Assembly (NCBI RefSeq): GCF_001620265.1
Contig: NZ_CP012661.1
Coordinates: forward strand, 682,001 to 746,000
Length of the DNA stretch: 64,000 nucleotides
DNA from: Frigidibacter mobilis
GTDB lineage: Bacteria > Pseudomonadota > Alphaproteobacteria > Rhodobacterales > Rhodobacteraceae
Reading direction: 5' to 3'
The notes below the pieces were generated by a model, which saw only the letters and a list, made by a program, of their open reading frames with translations, was not told the origin of the DNA and ran no database searches. This document shows, in pieces, positions 35,579 to 46,159 of this stretch (positions within the stretch are counted from its first letter, which is position 1; each line of letters begins with the position of its first letter). The position numbers and the translations under genes were made by a program.

Positions 35579-38049
35579 TCAGGTTCCGCGCGGCTTGGCG
35601 CGCAGCGTCGGTTCGGCGACGGTCGGATCCTCGGGCCAGGGGTGGCGCGGGTAGCGGCCGCGCATGTCCTTGCGGACATCGGCATAGCTGTTGGCCCAGA
35701 AACCCGGCAGGTCCATCGTCACCTGCACCGGCCTGGCACCCGGCGACAGCAGGGTGATGCGCAGCGGGCGGCGCTTCGGCCCCACCACGGGATGCACCCG
35801 CACGCCGAACATTTCCTGCAGGCGGATCTCGATGCCCGGCGCTTCGCCGGCATAGTCGATGGGCACCCGGCGACCGAGCGGGGTCTCGAAATGCTCGGGG
35901 GCGAGGCGGTCCACCAGCTGCTGTCCCTCCCAGCCCAGAAGCGCCTTCAGGGCTTCGGTCAGGTCGAGGTTCCGAAGCTCGCCCTCGCTGCGTTTGCCGG
36001 CGAGGAAGGGCAGCAGCCAGTCCTCGGCGCTGTCCAGCAGGGCGGCGTCGCCCATCTCGGGCAGCTCCGCGCCCTCGGCGCGCAGGAGGTCCACCCTTGC
36101 GCGCAGGCGCGCGGCTCGGGGTGTCCAGGGCAGGCCGATCTGGCGCAGCCCGTCCAGCGCGGCGCGGGCGAGGGCCTCGGGCGGCGCCTCGGGCCAGGGC
36201 GGTCGTCCAGCACCAGCGGGCCGAGGCGTTCCTGCCGCCGGGCCAGCACCCGGCCTTCGCGCCGTGACCATTCGCAATGGTCGTGCCAGGCGATCTGGCC
36301 TGCGAAAAGCCGGCGCAGCGCCGGTTCGCGGATCTCCACCGCCTGCCGCACCCCGGCCTCGCGCGCATCGCCGTCCAGATCGGTCGCCACGATCAGCCGC
36401 GACTGCGCCAGCGGGTCGGTCTCCTTGAGGATCGCGCCCTTGCCGCCCGAGAGCAGGTAGCGCGGCGCCTCGCCCTTGCGGCGCAGGCCGATGCGGTCGG
36501 GGTAGGCCAGCGCCGCCATTTCGGCCGGGGTGAAGCTGGCGGCGACCTGCGGTGCCATCCGGGCCAGCCGCTTCGCCTCGGCGCGGATCCGTTCCACCGT
36601 GCCGCGGTTCACCGGCCAGAGGTGATCGGCCTCGAAGGCCCGCGGGTCGCGCAGCGCCGCCAGGCGCAGCATCAGGTCCACCGGCGCGCCCTTCAGCGGG
36701 TCGCGTTCGGCCAGCAGTGCCGCCAGCGTCGCGGCCGAGGGCCCGGCCACCGCCAGCATATGCGCCAGCCGCGGATGGGTGGGCAGCGCCGCCAGCCTGC
36801 GGCCATGCGCGGTGATGCGCCAGCCCTGGCCGCCAGGCTCCAGCGCCCCGAGGCCCGCCAGCAGCGCCTGCGCCTCGGCCAGGGCCGGGGCGGGGGGCGG
36901 GGTCAGGAAGGCCAGCGCCGAAGGCTCCGCGCCCCACAAAGCCAGTTCGAGCGCGAGGCCGGCAAGGTCCGCCGTCTCGATCTCGGGTGGGGGAAGGCGG
37001 CAAGGCTGCCCTCTTCCCGCGCGACCACATCCGGTAGCAGATCCCGGCGCGACCCGGCCGGCGCGGCCGCGGCGCTGTTCGGCCTCGGCCCGCGTCACCC
37101 GTTCCGTGACCAGCCGCGACATGCCGCTGCCCGGATCGAACCTTGCCCGCCGCGCCCGGCCGCCATCGACCACCACCCGCACATCCTCGATGGTCAGCGA
37201 GGTTTCGGCGATGGCGGTGGCCAGCACCACCTTTCGCCCGGACGCGGCAGGGGCAATCGCCGCGCGCTGCGCCGCGAATTCCATCGCGCCGAACAGCGGA
37301 TGCACGGTGCAATCCACCGGCAGGCGGCCGCGCAGCAGCCCCTCCACCCGCCGGATCTCGCCCTCGCCGGGCAGGAACACCAGGATGCCGCCCTCGGTCT
37401 CTGCCGCCGCCTCGGCCACCAGCGCCGCCATTGCAGGCTCGAAACGCATGGTGCGGTCCAGCGGGCGCGGCAGCCAGCGGGTTTCCACCGCAAAGGCCCG
37501 CCCCTCCGAGCGCACCAGCGGCGCGCCGTCCAGCAGTTCCGCCACGGGGCCCGCGTCCAGCGTTGCCGACATCACCACCAGCAGCAGATCCTCGCGCAGC
37601 GCGCCGCGCACCTCCCAGGCGAGGGCCAGCCCCAGATCGGCATTCAGGCTGCGTTCGTGGAATTCGTCGAAGATCAGCGCGCCGATCCCTGGCAGGCCGG
37701 CATCGGACTGGATCATCCGTGTCAGGATACCTTCCGTCACCACCTCGATGCGGGTCGCCTTCGACACCTTGGCCTCGCCGCGGATGCGGTAGCCGACGGT
37801 CTGGCCTACCGGCTCTCCCAGCGTCGCCGCCATCCGCTCGGCGGCGGCGCGGGCGGCCAGGCGGCGCGGCTCCAGCATGACAATGCGGTTCCCGGCCAGC
37901 CCTTCGGTCAGCCCCGCCTCCAGCATCGCCAGCGGCACGCGGCTGGTCTTGCCGGCGCCGGGCGGGGCCACAAGAACGCAGCGGCCCTCCGTCTGGAGGG
38001 CCGCGATCAGCGCGGGAAGCGCCTCGTCTATCGGCAGCCGGTCAATCAC
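35579..38049 (-). pseudogene. hrpB: ATP-dependent helicase HrpB, four frame breaks as read
   Basis: DEAH-box helicase of about 820 residues. Motifs: Walker A APPGAGKTSRVP, DEFH in LIFDEFHERSL, SAT in VVMSATLD, ATAIAETSLTIEDV, motif VI EQRRGRAGRVAPG. Just after motif VI three single-base losses (CCC 37043-37045, CCC 37016-37018, GGGGG 36989-36993) together preserve frame but scramble about 20 residues; adding three bases restores the family sequence APGICYRMWSRGEEGSLAAFPPPEIE. A fourth loss at GGG 36197-36199 moves the C-terminal HrpB domain (WPEAPPEALARAALDGL...) into another frame. All four are in G/C runs, so the gene is probably intact. Role of HrpB in this lineage is unknown. Confidence 0.88.
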
Positions 38050-38056
38050 CCGGACC

Positions 38057-38788
38057 TTATCGCCGTTTCAGCACACCTTTGCCATAGAGTGTATCCATCT
38101 GGACCTCGCCCACCCGCAGCACGCCGTTCTGCGCCGGGTGATAGATCAGCCGGAACGGAAAGCGGGTCTTTTCGGCCATGTCCCTGTCCGAGAATCCCTC
38201 CAGCCGCCGGTACTCGCCGGTGCAGGTGATCCGGTCGCCTTGCCGCACCGGGTTCGACAGCTGCACCTGGCTGCGGCGCTTGCCGTCGAACAGGGTCAGG
38301 TTCAGCTTGCAGGCCTCGGCCTCGGGAACATCGCGCAGCGCGGCATAGGCGGCGGTCATCGGGTCGACGGTGCCGCCCTGCGTGGCCGGGTCGATGTCCT
38401 GGTCCTCGGGCTTGCGCGGTGGGTTGTAGACCTTCAGCTGCGGCACTCCGGCGCGGTAATCCATAACCGATTCCGATTGGCGGCGGCCGGTATCGGCCTT
38501 TTCGTGATAGCTGCGGGGGGTGAAGCGGGCGCCGCTGACGCTGCCCGACACCTTGGCATCGTAGCTGATCCTCTTGATCGCGGCGAGGATCCCGGTGCTT
38601 TGCAGCTTGCCCGAGGCGGCATAGCTCGATCCGTTGATCGCCCCCGAAACCGCAAGCGTCCCGGCGCGGAGCCCGCGCAGGTGCAGGTCGAAGATGGCGC
38701 TGTCCTTCTGGTTGGCGGCGGCGGGCAGCGGGGCAAGCGGCACTGCCAGCGCCAGCGCAAGGGCGGCCAGGACAGGCCGCGTCGTCAT
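38057..38788 (-). CDS. DUF3108 domain-containing periplasmic protein
   Basis: 243 residues. Signal peptide TTRPVLAALALALAVPLAPLPAAA, then a beta-rich DUF3108 domain: FDLHLRGLRAGTLAVSGAINGSSYAASGKLQSTG, KVSGSVSGARFTPRSYHEKAD, and the C-terminal PFRLIYHPAQNGVLRVGEVQMDTLYG. Outer-membrane-associated or periplasmic role is likely but unknown. A start ten codons upstream at 38818 is also possible; neither has a strong ribosome-binding site. It lies 7 bases before hrpB (same strand). Confidence 0.8.
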   Translation of the reverse strand: MTTRPVLAALALALAVPLAPLPAAANQKDSAIFDLHLRGLRAGTLAVSGAINGSSYAASGKLQSTGILAAIKRISYDAKVSGSVSGARFTPRSYHEKADTGRRQSESVMDYRAGVPQLKVYNPPRKPEDQDIDPATQGGTVDPMTAAYAALRDVPEAEACKLNLTLFDGKRRSQVQLSNPVRQGDRITCTGEYRRLEGFSDRDMAEKTRFPFRLIYHPAQNGVLRVGEVQMDTLYGKGVLKRR

Positions 38789-38980
38789 GAGGCGGTGCAG
38801 GCGGTAGAATGGGGCCATGAGGATTCTCGCTGTTGCGGGGCCGATGCTCTGGACATATCCCGGCCCGGGGCGGCAAGACATCCCCGGACCCGTCAACTTA
38901 GGTGACAAGTCCGCTAGCAGCCTCGTGGTTGCACCAAGGCGTGACATTTGCATGATGGGCGGCAACAAGAGGGGCGCCAG

Positions 38981-39979
38981 ATGACGGGTCTTGACGTGGC
39001 AGAGCTGGCGCGCGGCGTGCAGGCCGGAGAGCGGCGGGCGCTGGCCCGCGCGATCACGCTGGTGGAAAGCCGCCGCGCCGATCACCGGGCCGAGGCAGGC
39101 GCGCTGCTGGAGGCGCTGGCCGGGTCCGGGCGCCAGGCGCTGCGCATCGGGCTGTCGGGCACGCCGGGGGTAGGCAAGTCCACCTTCATCGAATCCTTCG
39201 GAATGATGCTGACGGCGCAGGGGCTGCGGGTGGCGGTGCTGGCGGTCGATCCCTCCTCGGCCCGTTCCGGCGGCTCCATCCTCGGCGACAAGACCCGGAT
39301 GGACCGCCTGAGCCGTGATCCGCGCGCCTTCATCCGGCCCTCGCCCAGCCAGGCGCAGCTGGGCGGCGTGGCGCGGCGGTCGCGCGAGGCGGTGGCGCTG
39401 TGCGAGGCGGCGGGCTTCGATGTGGTGCTGATCGAGACCGTGGGGGTGGGCCAGTCGGAAACGCTGGTGGCCGGGATGGCCGATCTCTTCGTGCTGCTGC
39501 TGGCTCCGGCGGGTGGGGACGAGCTGCAGGGCGTCAAGCGCGGCATCATGGAGATTGCCGACCTGATCCTGGTGAACAAGGCCGATGGCGACCTCAAGCC
39601 CGCCGCGCTGCGCACCGTGGCCGATTATGCCGGCGCGCTGCGGCTGCTGCGCAAGCGCGTGCAGGACCCGGAGGGCTTTCCCAAGGCGCTGGCGGTCTCG
39701 GCGCTGGAGGAGGCGGGGCTGGCCGCCGCCTGGGCCGAGATGAAGGCCCTGGCCGACTGGCGCCGCGCCAACGGCCATTTCGTCCGGGTGCGTGCCGAAC
39801 AGGCCCGCGCCTGGTTCGAGGATGAAGTGCGCCAGGGCCTGCTGGCCCGGCTGGAGCGGGACGCGGGGCTGCGCGCCCGGATGGCTGCACTGGGCGATGC
39901 GGTCGAGGCTGGCAGCGCCGCGCCCTCCCGCGCCGCCGCCGAAGTTCTGGCGGCGCTGGAGGCAGCGGGGCAGGGATGA
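38981..39979 (+). CDS. meaB: methylmalonyl-CoA mutase-associated GTPase MeaB
   Basis: 332-residue G3E-type GTPase that chaperones B12-dependent methylmalonyl-CoA mutase by gating and protecting its cofactor. Walker [11 protein letters not shown], switch [27 protein letters not shown] (GTPase switch II), NKADGD (base recognition), C-terminal dimerisation arm. ATG 38981 has AAGAGGGG ahead; the upstream in-frame ATG at 38948 lacks one. No mutase gene is in the window. Consistent with an organism that uses cobalamin, relevant to the riboswitch at 46.8 kb. Confidence 0.9.
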   Translation: MTGLDVAELARGVQAGERRALARAITLVESRRADHRAEAGALLEALAGSGRQALRIGLSGTPGVGKSTFIESFGMMLTAQGLRVAVLAVDPSSARSGGSILGDKTRMDRLSRDPRAFIRPSPSQAQLGGVARRSREAVALCEAAGFDVVLIETVGVGQSETLVAGMADLFVLLLAPAGGDELQGVKRGIMEIADLILVNKADGDLKPAALRTVADYAGALRLLRKRVQDPEGFPKALAVSALEEAGLAAAWAEMKALADWRRANGHFVRVRAEQARAWFEDEVRQGLLARLERDAGLRARMAALGDAVEAGSAAPSRAAAEVLAALEAAGQG

Positions 39980-40010
39980 TGTTGCGCGCCCATCACGCCG
40001 GGGGTCGTTA

Positions 40011-40517
40011 ATGGCCGTTCCCCAAGGCAAGGAGGCGCTGCTTCAGGCGATCGACGCCAGTTTCGGCAAGCTGCTCACGGAACTGGCCGCCGTTCCCGCG
40101 AACGAGGTGGCGGCGGCCAGCATGGAGGGCCATGCCAAGGGCACGCGGATGAGCGTTGCCGATCTGGTCGCCTATCTGCTGGGTTGGAACGAGCTGGTGC
40201 TGAAATGGCTGGAGCTTGACGCTGCCGGCGCGCCGATCCCCTTCCCCGAGGCCGGCTTCAGGTGGAACGAACTGGGGCGGCTGGCGCAGAAGTTCTACGC
40301 GGATCATCAGGACGTGCCCTATCCGCAGCTTGTGGACCGGCTGGTCGCCGCGAAGGACCGGATCGTGCTGGCGATCAGGGCCCGCAGTGATGACGATCTC
40401 TATGGCCGGCCCTGGTATGGAAAATGGACGATGGGGCGGATGATCCAGCTCAACACCTCCTCGCCCTATGCCAACGCCCGCGGTCGGCTGCGCAAGCGGC
40501 GCAAGGCGCCGGCGTAG
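40011..40517 (+). CDS. ClbS/DfsB family four-helix bundle protein
   Basis: 168 residues. Family pattern: MAVPQGKEALLQAIDASFGKLLTELAAVP, an SVADLVAYLLGWNELVLKWL helix, FPEAGFRWNELGRLAQKFY, and a C-terminal WYGKWTMGRMIQLNTSSPYANARGRLRKRRK. ClbS itself hydrolyses cyclopropane DNA adducts of colibactin, but most relatives have unknown roles, so no substrate is assigned. Starts 31 bases after meaB. Confidence 0.82.
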   Translation: MAVPQGKEALLQAIDASFGKLLTELAAVPANEVAAASMEGHAKGTRMSVADLVAYLLGWNELVLKWLELDAAGAPIPFPEAGFRWNELGRLAQKFYADHQDVPYPQLVDRLVAAKDRIVLAIRARSDDDLYGRPWYGKWTMGRMIQLNTSSPYANARGRLRKRRKAPA

Positions 40518-40559
40518 CGCGGGCTTGTGCGCTGTCCACGCTTCGGCCATGATCGAACC

Positions 40560-41277
40560 ATGACCGAAGGCCCCGACATCTCCCGCACCGCCGCGCTGAT
40601 CGGCGATCCCGCCCGTGCCGGGATGCTGGCCGCGCTGATGCGCGGGCAGGCGCTGACCGTTTCCGAACTGGCGGCCGAGGCCGGGATCGGCCTGCCCACC
40701 GCCAGCGCCCATCTGGCGCGGCTGGAGGGCGGCGGGCTGATCGCCCCGCGCCGGCAGGGGCGGCACAAGTATTTCGCGCTCGCCTCGGATGAGGTGGCGG
40801 CACTGCTGGAGGCGCTGATGCGGTTCTCGGCCGGCTCGGTGCCCGCCCCTCGCGCCTGCCCGGCCCGCGCGACCCCGCATTGCGGCAGGCACGGGTCTGC
40901 TACAACCACCTTGCCGGCGACCGCGGCGTGCAGCTTTACGACAGCCTTGTCACGCGCGGCTTCCTGCAGATGGCGGGCAGGGGCTTCACCTGACGGAAGA
41001 GGGCGCGGGGTTTGTCGCCGGTTTCGGCATCGACCTTGCCGCCCTGCAGGCCGCGCGCCCGCCGCTCTGCCGTGAGTGTCTTGACTGGAGCGCGCGGCGC
41101 AGCCATCTGGGCGGCAGGCTCGGCCGCGCCTTCCTGCAGGCGATCGAGGCGAAGGACTGGGCGCGGCGCAGCCCCGGCAGCCGGGTGATCGCCTTCACCC
41201 CCGAAGGCGCCCGCCGCTTCGCGCTGGCCTTTCCGGCGCCGCGCGCAGCAGAGCTTTCCCCCCTTGCGGGTGGATGA
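40560..41277 (+). pseudogene. ArsR-type winged-helix regulator, two frame breaks as read
   Basis: Transcriptional regulator: N-terminal ArsR wHTH (ARAGMLAALMRGQALTVSELAAEAGIGLPTASAHLARLEGGGLI) with a long C-terminal domain. As read, the frame fails after residue 95 and again later. One base added at CCCC 40846-40849 restores PGPRDPALRQARVCYNHLAGDRGVQLYDSLV, and one at GGGG 40980-40983 restores GLHLTEEGAGFVAGFGIDLAALQ... to AELSPLAGG, stop at 41275-41277, 239 residues in all. The RVCYNHLAGDRGV segment with Cys/His recurs in this ArsR subfamily; the inducer is unknown. Confidence 0.78.
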
Positions 41278-41412
41278 ATCGCTTGACGCCCGCCGGCTTT
41301 GCCCGTAATTGGCGCGGACGGAATTCGGGGCACCCTCGTGCGGCGCCCCTTTATGGTATGATGCGGGCCGCTCTGCTGTACTGCACCGGCCCGGGAAACG
41401 AAGGATAAAACG

Positions 41413-41703
41413 ATGTCGCGCGTTTGCGAACTGACCGGGAAAGGCCCGATGACGGGCAACAACGTGAGCCACGCGAACAACAAGACGCGTCGCCGCTTCC
41501 TGCCCAACCTGAACGAAATCACCCTGATCTCGGACGTTCTGGGCCAGTCCTTCAAGCTGCGCATCTCGGCGGCGGGACTGCGCTCGGTCGATCACCGCGG
41601 CGGGCTGGATGCGTTCCTGGCCAAGGCCAAGGATGACGACCTGTCCTCGAAGGCGCTGAAGATCAAGAAAGAGATCGCCAAGGCGCAGGCCGCCGCGGCC
41701 TGA
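41413..41703 (+). CDS. rpmB: 50S ribosomal protein L28
   Basis: 96 residues. N-terminal [32 protein letters not shown] is the L28 signature, and C-terminal [14 protein letters not shown] is typical of alphaproteobacteria. Only one cysteine is present, so it is the zinc-independent type. A 135-base gap upstream probably holds its promoter. Confidence 0.97.
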   Translation: MSRVCELTGKGPMTGNNVSHANNKTRRRFLPNLNEITLISDVLGQSFKLRISAAGLRSVDHRGGLDAFLAKAKDDDLSSKALKIKKEIAKAQAAAA

Positions 41704-41831
41704 TCCCTTCGGTCGGTGAGTGACATGGCGGCCCTGCCTTTCGGCGGGGCTGTTTGCGTTTCTGCGTTGCGCCGCGACCCGCTGCATTTTGCCGCTTTTC
41801 CGGCCGGCGCGGCACCGGCTATGCTGGCCCC

Positions 41832-42185
41832 ATGACGCGCCGCCTTGCCCATTCCGCTGCCTTGCTGCTGCTCGCCCTGCTGCTGGGGCTGACCAGCCAG
41901 TCGCTGGCCGCCGCCCGGGGCCAGACCCGGGTCGGCGAGGCGGTGGTGATCTGTTCGGGCGACAGCTTCGTCACCATCGAGCTCGACGCCCGGGGCAACC
42001 CGGTCGGCCCCGCGCATCTGTGCCCCGACATGGTGCTGGCCTTCTTTGCGGCGATGGACCTGCCGCCGGTGATGCTGCCGCAGCGCGAGGGCCGGACCGA
42101 GCGGGCGATGCTGCCGCCGGGCCGTACCGCCGCCTCGCAGGCCGCCCCCGCCGCGAAGGCCCGCGCTCCTCCGCCTGTGGCCTGA
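41832..42185 (+). CDS. small exported protein upstream of a copper chaperone
   Basis: 117 residues, not assigned to a family with confidence. N-terminal signal peptide LAHSAALLLLALLLGLTSQSLAAA, then VVICSGDSFVTIELDARGNPVGPAHLCPDMVLAF, containing two cysteines that could form a disulfide or metal site, and a Pro/Ala-rich tail. Proteins of this kind (DUF2946-like) often sit beside PCuAC copper chaperones, and the next gene is one, 44 bases on. Confidence 0.62.
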   Translation: MTRRLAHSAALLLLALLLGLTSQSLAAARGQTRVGEAVVICSGDSFVTIELDARGNPVGPAHLCPDMVLAFFAAMDLPPVMLPQREGRTERAMLPPGRTAASQAAPAAKARAPPPVA

Positions 42186-42229
42186 CGCTTCATCGCTTCC
42201 AGACCCAGGCTTTTTCAAGGAGCTACGCC

Positions 42230-42727
42230 ATGCGCGTTCCCACATTCAAATCCGCTGCGGCGGTTGCTGCCCTGCTGTCCTCGCTGATGCTGCCCGGCGT
42301 TGCCCTGGCGGATGACGCCATCACCATCAGCGACCCCTATGCGCGCAGCTCGACGATGATGTCGACCTCTGGCGCGGCCTTCATGGTGATCGAGAACCAT
42401 TCGGCCGTCGATGACCGCCTGGTCTCGGCCAAGGCCGATATCGCCGAGCGGGTGGAACTGCACACCCATATCGCCGATGCCAACGGCGTGATGCAGATGA
42501 TCGAGGTGCCGGAGGGCTTCGTGATTCCGGCGGGCGGCAGCCATGCCCTGCAGCGCGGGGCCGACCATGTGATGTTCCTCGGGCTGAACCGGCCCCTGGC
42601 GCAGGGCGACATCATCCCGGTGACGCTGACCTTCGAGAGTGCCGGCGAGGTGGTGGTCGAGGTGCCGGTGGATATGGACCGCAAGCCGATGCATGGCCAG
42701 ATGAAGATGGGCGCGCCGGGCAACTGA
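42230..42727 (+). CDS. copper chaperone PCu(A)C
   Basis: 165-residue periplasmic Cu(I) chaperone, known to deliver copper to cytochrome oxidase CuA. Signal peptide ends LPGVALADD. The domain starts ITISDPYARSS..SGAAFMVIENHS, and the Cu site H(M)x10Mx21HxM is recognisable in ELHTHIADANGVMQM and ADHVMFLGL. C-terminal MHGQMKMG is Met/His-rich. AAGGAG ribosome-binding site ahead of ATG 42230. Confidence 0.88.
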   Translation: MRVPTFKSAAAVAALLSSLMLPGVALADDAITISDPYARSSTMMSTSGAAFMVIENHSAVDDRLVSAKADIAERVELHTHIADANGVMQMIEVPEGFVIPAGGSHALQRGADHVMFLGLNRPLAQGDIIPVTLTFESAGEVVVEVPVDMDRKPMHGQMKMGAPGN

Positions 42728-42740
42728 GGCTGCACCCGCG

Positions 42741-42803
42741 GCTGGCGCCGGGGGGCTGTCTGCCCCCCGGACCCCCCGAGGATATTTCCAAAAGGCAAAG
42801 GGG
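42741..42803. repeat. dispersed hairpin repeat, copy E
   Basis: CCGGGGGGC-TGTCT-GCCCCCCGG hairpin then ACCCCCCGAGGATATTTCC and AAAAGGCAAAGG, between the converging ends of the PCuAC gene and cobB. Same core and hairpin sequence as copy B, without its second hairpin. Confidence 0.75.
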
Positions 42804-42811
42804 AAGGGGCG

Positions 42812-43513
42812 TTACGCCAGCAGGCTGTCCACCCAGGCGGGGACGAGCCGGGTTGCCGGGCCCTGGCGGGCCTCGTCGAACTCGGCGCTGAGTGCCGAGG
42901 GGTCGAGGTTCAGTTCCAGCGTCCGTGCCCCGGCGCGGGCGGCGTCCTGCGCAAAGGCGGCGGCGGGGTAGACCTGGCCCGAAGTGCCGATGGAGACGAA
43001 CAGATCCGCCTCGCGCAGCGCCTGCCAGATCCGGTCCATGTGATAGGGGATCTCGCCGAACCAGACGATATCGGGCCGGGTTTCGGGCGCGCTGCAGGCG
43101 GGGCAGGGGTCTTCGGGGGCCATCGCCGCAGGCGCCGGCCAGCGCTGGCCGCAGGCGGCGCAGAGCGCGCCGGCGAGGCTGCCATGCATGTGCAGCACAT
43201 CGCGCGCGCCGCCGCGTTCATGCAGGTCATCGACATTCTGGGTGACGATCAGCAGGTCATGCCGCCCTGCCGTCTGAAGCCGGGCCAGCGCCTTGTGTGC
43301 GGCGTTGGGCACGGCCGCGGCCGCGGCGGCGCGGCGGGCGTTGTAGAAGCGGTGGACAAGGGCCGGGTCACGGGCGAATCCCTCCGGGGTGGCCACATCC
43401 TCGATCCGGTGCTGTTCCCACAGCCCGTCCGAGGCGCGAAAGGTGGGAATCCCGCTTTCGGCCGAAATCCCGGCGCCGGTCAGCACCACGATCTGTTGCG
43501 GCCGGGCGCCCAT
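42812..43513 (-). CDS. cobB: NAD-dependent protein deacylase (sirtuin)
   Basis: 233-residue Sir2 protein that removes acyl groups from lysines with NAD+. Motifs: LTGAGISAESGIPTFR, TQNVDDLHERGG, catalytic HMHGSL, zinc cysteines CAAC and CPAC, and SIGTSGQVYPAA. Start ATG 43513, 4 bases after the stop of the preceding small gene, so probably cotranscribed with it. Confidence 0.93.
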   Translation of the reverse strand: MGARPQQIVVLTGAGISAESGIPTFRASDGLWEQHRIEDVATPEGFARDPALVHRFYNARRAAAAAAVPNAAHKALARLQTAGRHDLLIVTQNVDDLHERGGARDVLHMHGSLAGALCAACGQRWPAPAAMAPEDPCPACSAPETRPDIVWFGEIPYHMDRIWQALREADLFVSIGTSGQVYPAAAFAQDAARAGARTLELNLDPSALSAEFDEARQGPATRLVPAWVDSLLA

Positions 43514-43517
43514 CCCG

Positions 43518-43820
43518 TCAGCCGCAATAGGCCTCGGCCGTCGCGCCGAAGTCGCGGTAGCGCAGCCAGAACGCTTCATCGCGCGGGCGCGAGGACTGGC
43601 GCACTTCCTGCGCCTGGTGCGGGTTGCGGAAGAACTTGGCCGCGGCGCGCTGGTCGGCGCGCGACAGGGTCTGGTCGGCAACCTGCTGGATGCAGCCGCA
43701 GAGCTGCGGCGTGGCCTGCGCCCGGCCCGAGGCGAGGCAGGCCGAGGAGATCGGGCCTGCTGCGGCGGGCCCGGCGACTGACGCGGCCAGCGCGGCCGCA
43801 AGCAAGGTGGTTCTGGTCAT
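43518..43820 (-). CDS. small exported cysteine-containing protein
   Basis: 100 residues of unknown function. Signal peptide (TRTTLLAAALAASVAGPAAA) then a conserved-looking domain GPISSACLASGRAQATPQLCGCIQQVADQTLSRADQRAAAKFFRNPHQAQEVRQSSRPRDEAFW with four cysteines. Homologues I recall from Rhodobacteraceae carry varied or no functional names. ATG 43820 has AAGGGCAG ahead. Confidence 0.72.
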   Translation of the reverse strand: MTRTTLLAAALAASVAGPAAAGPISSACLASGRAQATPQLCGCIQQVADQTLSRADQRAAAKFFRNPHQAQEVRQSSRPRDEAFWLRYRDFGATAEAYCG

Positions 43821-44007
43821 GTCACTGCCCTTCATCCTGGCGCCGCTGCCGGTTGTCCCGGCCTGATCGGTCTGCGGCGCCCTTTGTCATGTCGCCAACT
43901 ATGCCGATTCGCAGCCGTTTTTTCAATTGCTGCCACAGGGCTGCGCGGATTTGGCGGGCCGGCGCTGCGGGTTGTGGCTCGCGCCGTGCGCGCCCCCGGA
44001 TCTGGTG

Positions 44008-44205
44008 CTACCTCGCCGCCGTCGCCTCATAGCCCGCCGCCGCCAGCGCGGCGATCACCGCCTCCGGCGCAGCGCCGGTGACGATCTCGGCTTGGCGCGC
44101 GGCCAGGTCCACGGTGACGATCGCGCCCGCGTCCAGCCCGGCCACCGCCGCTTCCACCGCCGCGCGGCAATGGCCGCAGCTCATTTCGGGTATGTTCAGG
44201 ATCAT
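44008..44205 (-). CDS. heavy-metal-associated domain protein (CopZ-like)
   Basis: 65-residue single HMA ferredoxin-like domain: [41 protein letters not shown]. The metal site is MSCGHC (CxxC), usual for Cu(I) chaperones. Start at 44205; upstream in-frame codons are not family-like. Divergent from lepA with 117 bases between. Confidence 0.85.
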   Translation of the reverse strand: MILNIPEMSCGHCRAAVEAAVAGLDAGAIVTVDLAARQAEIVTGAAPEAVIAALAAAGYEATAAR

Positions 44206-44322
44206 CGTCGCCCCCTTTGCGCCCAGCTTGCCCCTGCATCCCGCGCCCCGCGCCAAACGTCAACTGCGCAAGGCGATGCAGCCCCGCTTGACCGCCGCGG
44301 CAAACCCGCTCATATGGCCCGC

Positions 44323-46122
44323 ATGACCGAGCTTTCCCAGATCCGCAACTTCTCGATCGTGGCGCATATCGACCACGGCAAATCCACCCTCGCCGACCGG
44401 CTGATCCAGCTGACGGGGACGGTCGCCGCGCGCGACATGAAGGCGCAGATGCTCGACAGCATGGATATCGAGCGGGAGCGCGGGATCACCATCAAGGCCA
44501 ACACCGTGCGGATCGAGTATCCGGCCAAGGATGGCAAGACCTATATCCTGAACCTGATCGACACGCCCGGCCATGTCGACTTCGCCTATGAGGTCAGCCG
44601 CTCGATGCGCGCCGTCGAAGGCTCGCTGCTGGTGGTCGATGCCTCGCAGGGTGTCGAGGCGCAGACCTTGGCCAACGTCTATCAGGCGATTGACGCCGGG
44701 CATGAGATCGTGCCGGTGCTGAACAAGATCGACCTGCCCGCCGCCGAGCCCGAGCGGGTGAAGGAGCAGATCGAGGATGTGATCGGCATCGACGCCTCCG
44801 AGGCGATCCCGATTTCCGCCAAGTCCGGTCTTGGCATCCCCGATGTGCTGGAGGCAATCGTCACCCGGCTGCCGCCGCCCAAGGGCGACCGCGATGCCCC
44901 GCTGAAGGCGATGCTGGTCGACAGCTGGTATGATAGCTACCTTGGCGTTGTCGTCATGATCCGGGTCATGGACGGCGTGATCCGCAAGGGCGACCGCATC
45001 AAGATGATGCAGACCGGCGCGATCTATGGCGTGGACAAGCTGGCGGTGCTGAAGCCGCAGATGGTGGACATCGCCGAGCTTGGGCCGGGCGAGATCGGGA
45101 TCTGGACCGGGTCGATCAAGCAGGTGCGCGACACCCGGGTGGGCGATACCATCACCCATGAGCGCAAACCCTGCCTTGAGGCGCTGCCGGGCTTCAAGCC
45201 CGCGCAACCGGTGGTGTTCTGCGGGCTGTTCCCGGTCGATGCCAATGATTTCGAGCCGCTGCGCGAGGCAATCGAGAAGCTGTCGCTGAACGACGCCTCC
45301 TTCAGCTCGGAAATGGAAACCTCGGCCGCGCTTGGCTTCGGCTTCCGCTGCGGCTTCCTCGGGCTGCTGCATCTCGAGGTGATCCGCGACCGGCTGGAGC
45401 GGGAATATGACCTCGACCTCATCACCACCGCGCCCTCGGTGGTGTTCAAGCTGCACATGAAGGACGGCGAGGTGAAGGATCTTCACAACCCGGCCGACAT
45501 GCCCGACCTGACCTTTGTCGACCATATCGAGGAGCCGCGGATCAAGGCCACGATCATGGTGCCCGATGAGTATCTGGGCGACGTGCTCAAGCTCTGCCAG
45601 GATCGCCGCGGCATCCAGCTGGACCTGACCTATGCCGGTAGCCGGGCAATGGCTGTCTATGACCTGCCGCTGGCCGAGGTGGTGTTCGACTTCTACGACC
45701 GGCTGAAATCGGTCACCAAGGGCTATGCCAGCTTCGACTACCAGATCAGCGAATACCGCGAGGATTTCCTGGTGAAGATGTCGATCCTGGTGAACGATGA
45801 GCCGGTGGATGCGCTGTCGATGATGGTGCACCGCGACCGGGCCGAGATGCGCGGCCGGGCGATGGTGGAGAAGCTCAAGGACCTGATCCCGCGGCACATG
45901 TTCAAGATCCCGATCCAGGCGGCCATCGGCGGGCGGGTGATCGCGCGCGAGACGCTGTCGGCGATGCGCAAGGACGTGACGGCCAAATGCTATGGCGGCG
46001 ACGCTACCCGCAAGCGCAAGCTGCTGGACAAGCAAAAGGCCGGCAAGAAGAAGATGCGCCAGTTCGGCAAGGTGGAAATTCCGCAAGAGGCCTTCATCTC
46101 GGCCCTGAAGATGGACGACTGA
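44323..46122 (+). CDS. lepA: elongation factor 4 (LepA)
   Basis: 599-residue ribosome-associated GTPase. G1 [10 protein letters not shown]2 ERERGITI, G3 DTPGHVDF, G4 NKIDLP, then LepA-specific [37 protein letters not shown] and the C-terminal [33 protein letters not shown]. Start ATG 44323; an ATG three codons earlier is possible. No frame break. Confidence 0.97.
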   Translation: MTELSQIRNFSIVAHIDHGKSTLADRLIQLTGTVAARDMKAQMLDSMDIERERGITIKANTVRIEYPAKDGKTYILNLIDTPGHVDFAYEVSRSMRAVEGSLLVVDASQGVEAQTLANVYQAIDAGHEIVPVLNKIDLPAAEPERVKEQIEDVIGIDASEAIPISAKSGLGIPDVLEAIVTRLPPPKGDRDAPLKAMLVDSWYDSYLGVVVMIRVMDGVIRKGDRIKMMQTGAIYGVDKLAVLKPQMVDIAELGPGEIGIWTGSIKQVRDTRVGDTITHERKPCLEALPGFKPAQPVVFCGLFPVDANDFEPLREAIEKLSLNDASFSSEMETSAALGFGFRCGFLGLLHLEVIRDRLEREYDLDLITTAPSVVFKLHMKDGEVKDLHNPADMPDLTFVDHIEEPRIKATIMVPDEYLGDVLKLCQDRRGIQLDLTYAGSRAMAVYDLPLAEVVFDFYDRLKSVTKGYASFDYQISEYREDFLVKMSILVNDEPVDALSMMVHRDRAEMRGRAMVEKLKDLIPRHMFKIPIQAAIGGRVIARETLSAMRKDVTAKCYGGDATRKRKLLDKQKAGKKKMRQFGKVEIPQEAFISALKMDD

Positions 46123-46159
46123 GGCCGGCCCGCCCCGGCGCATCCGGGGCTTTGCCCTT

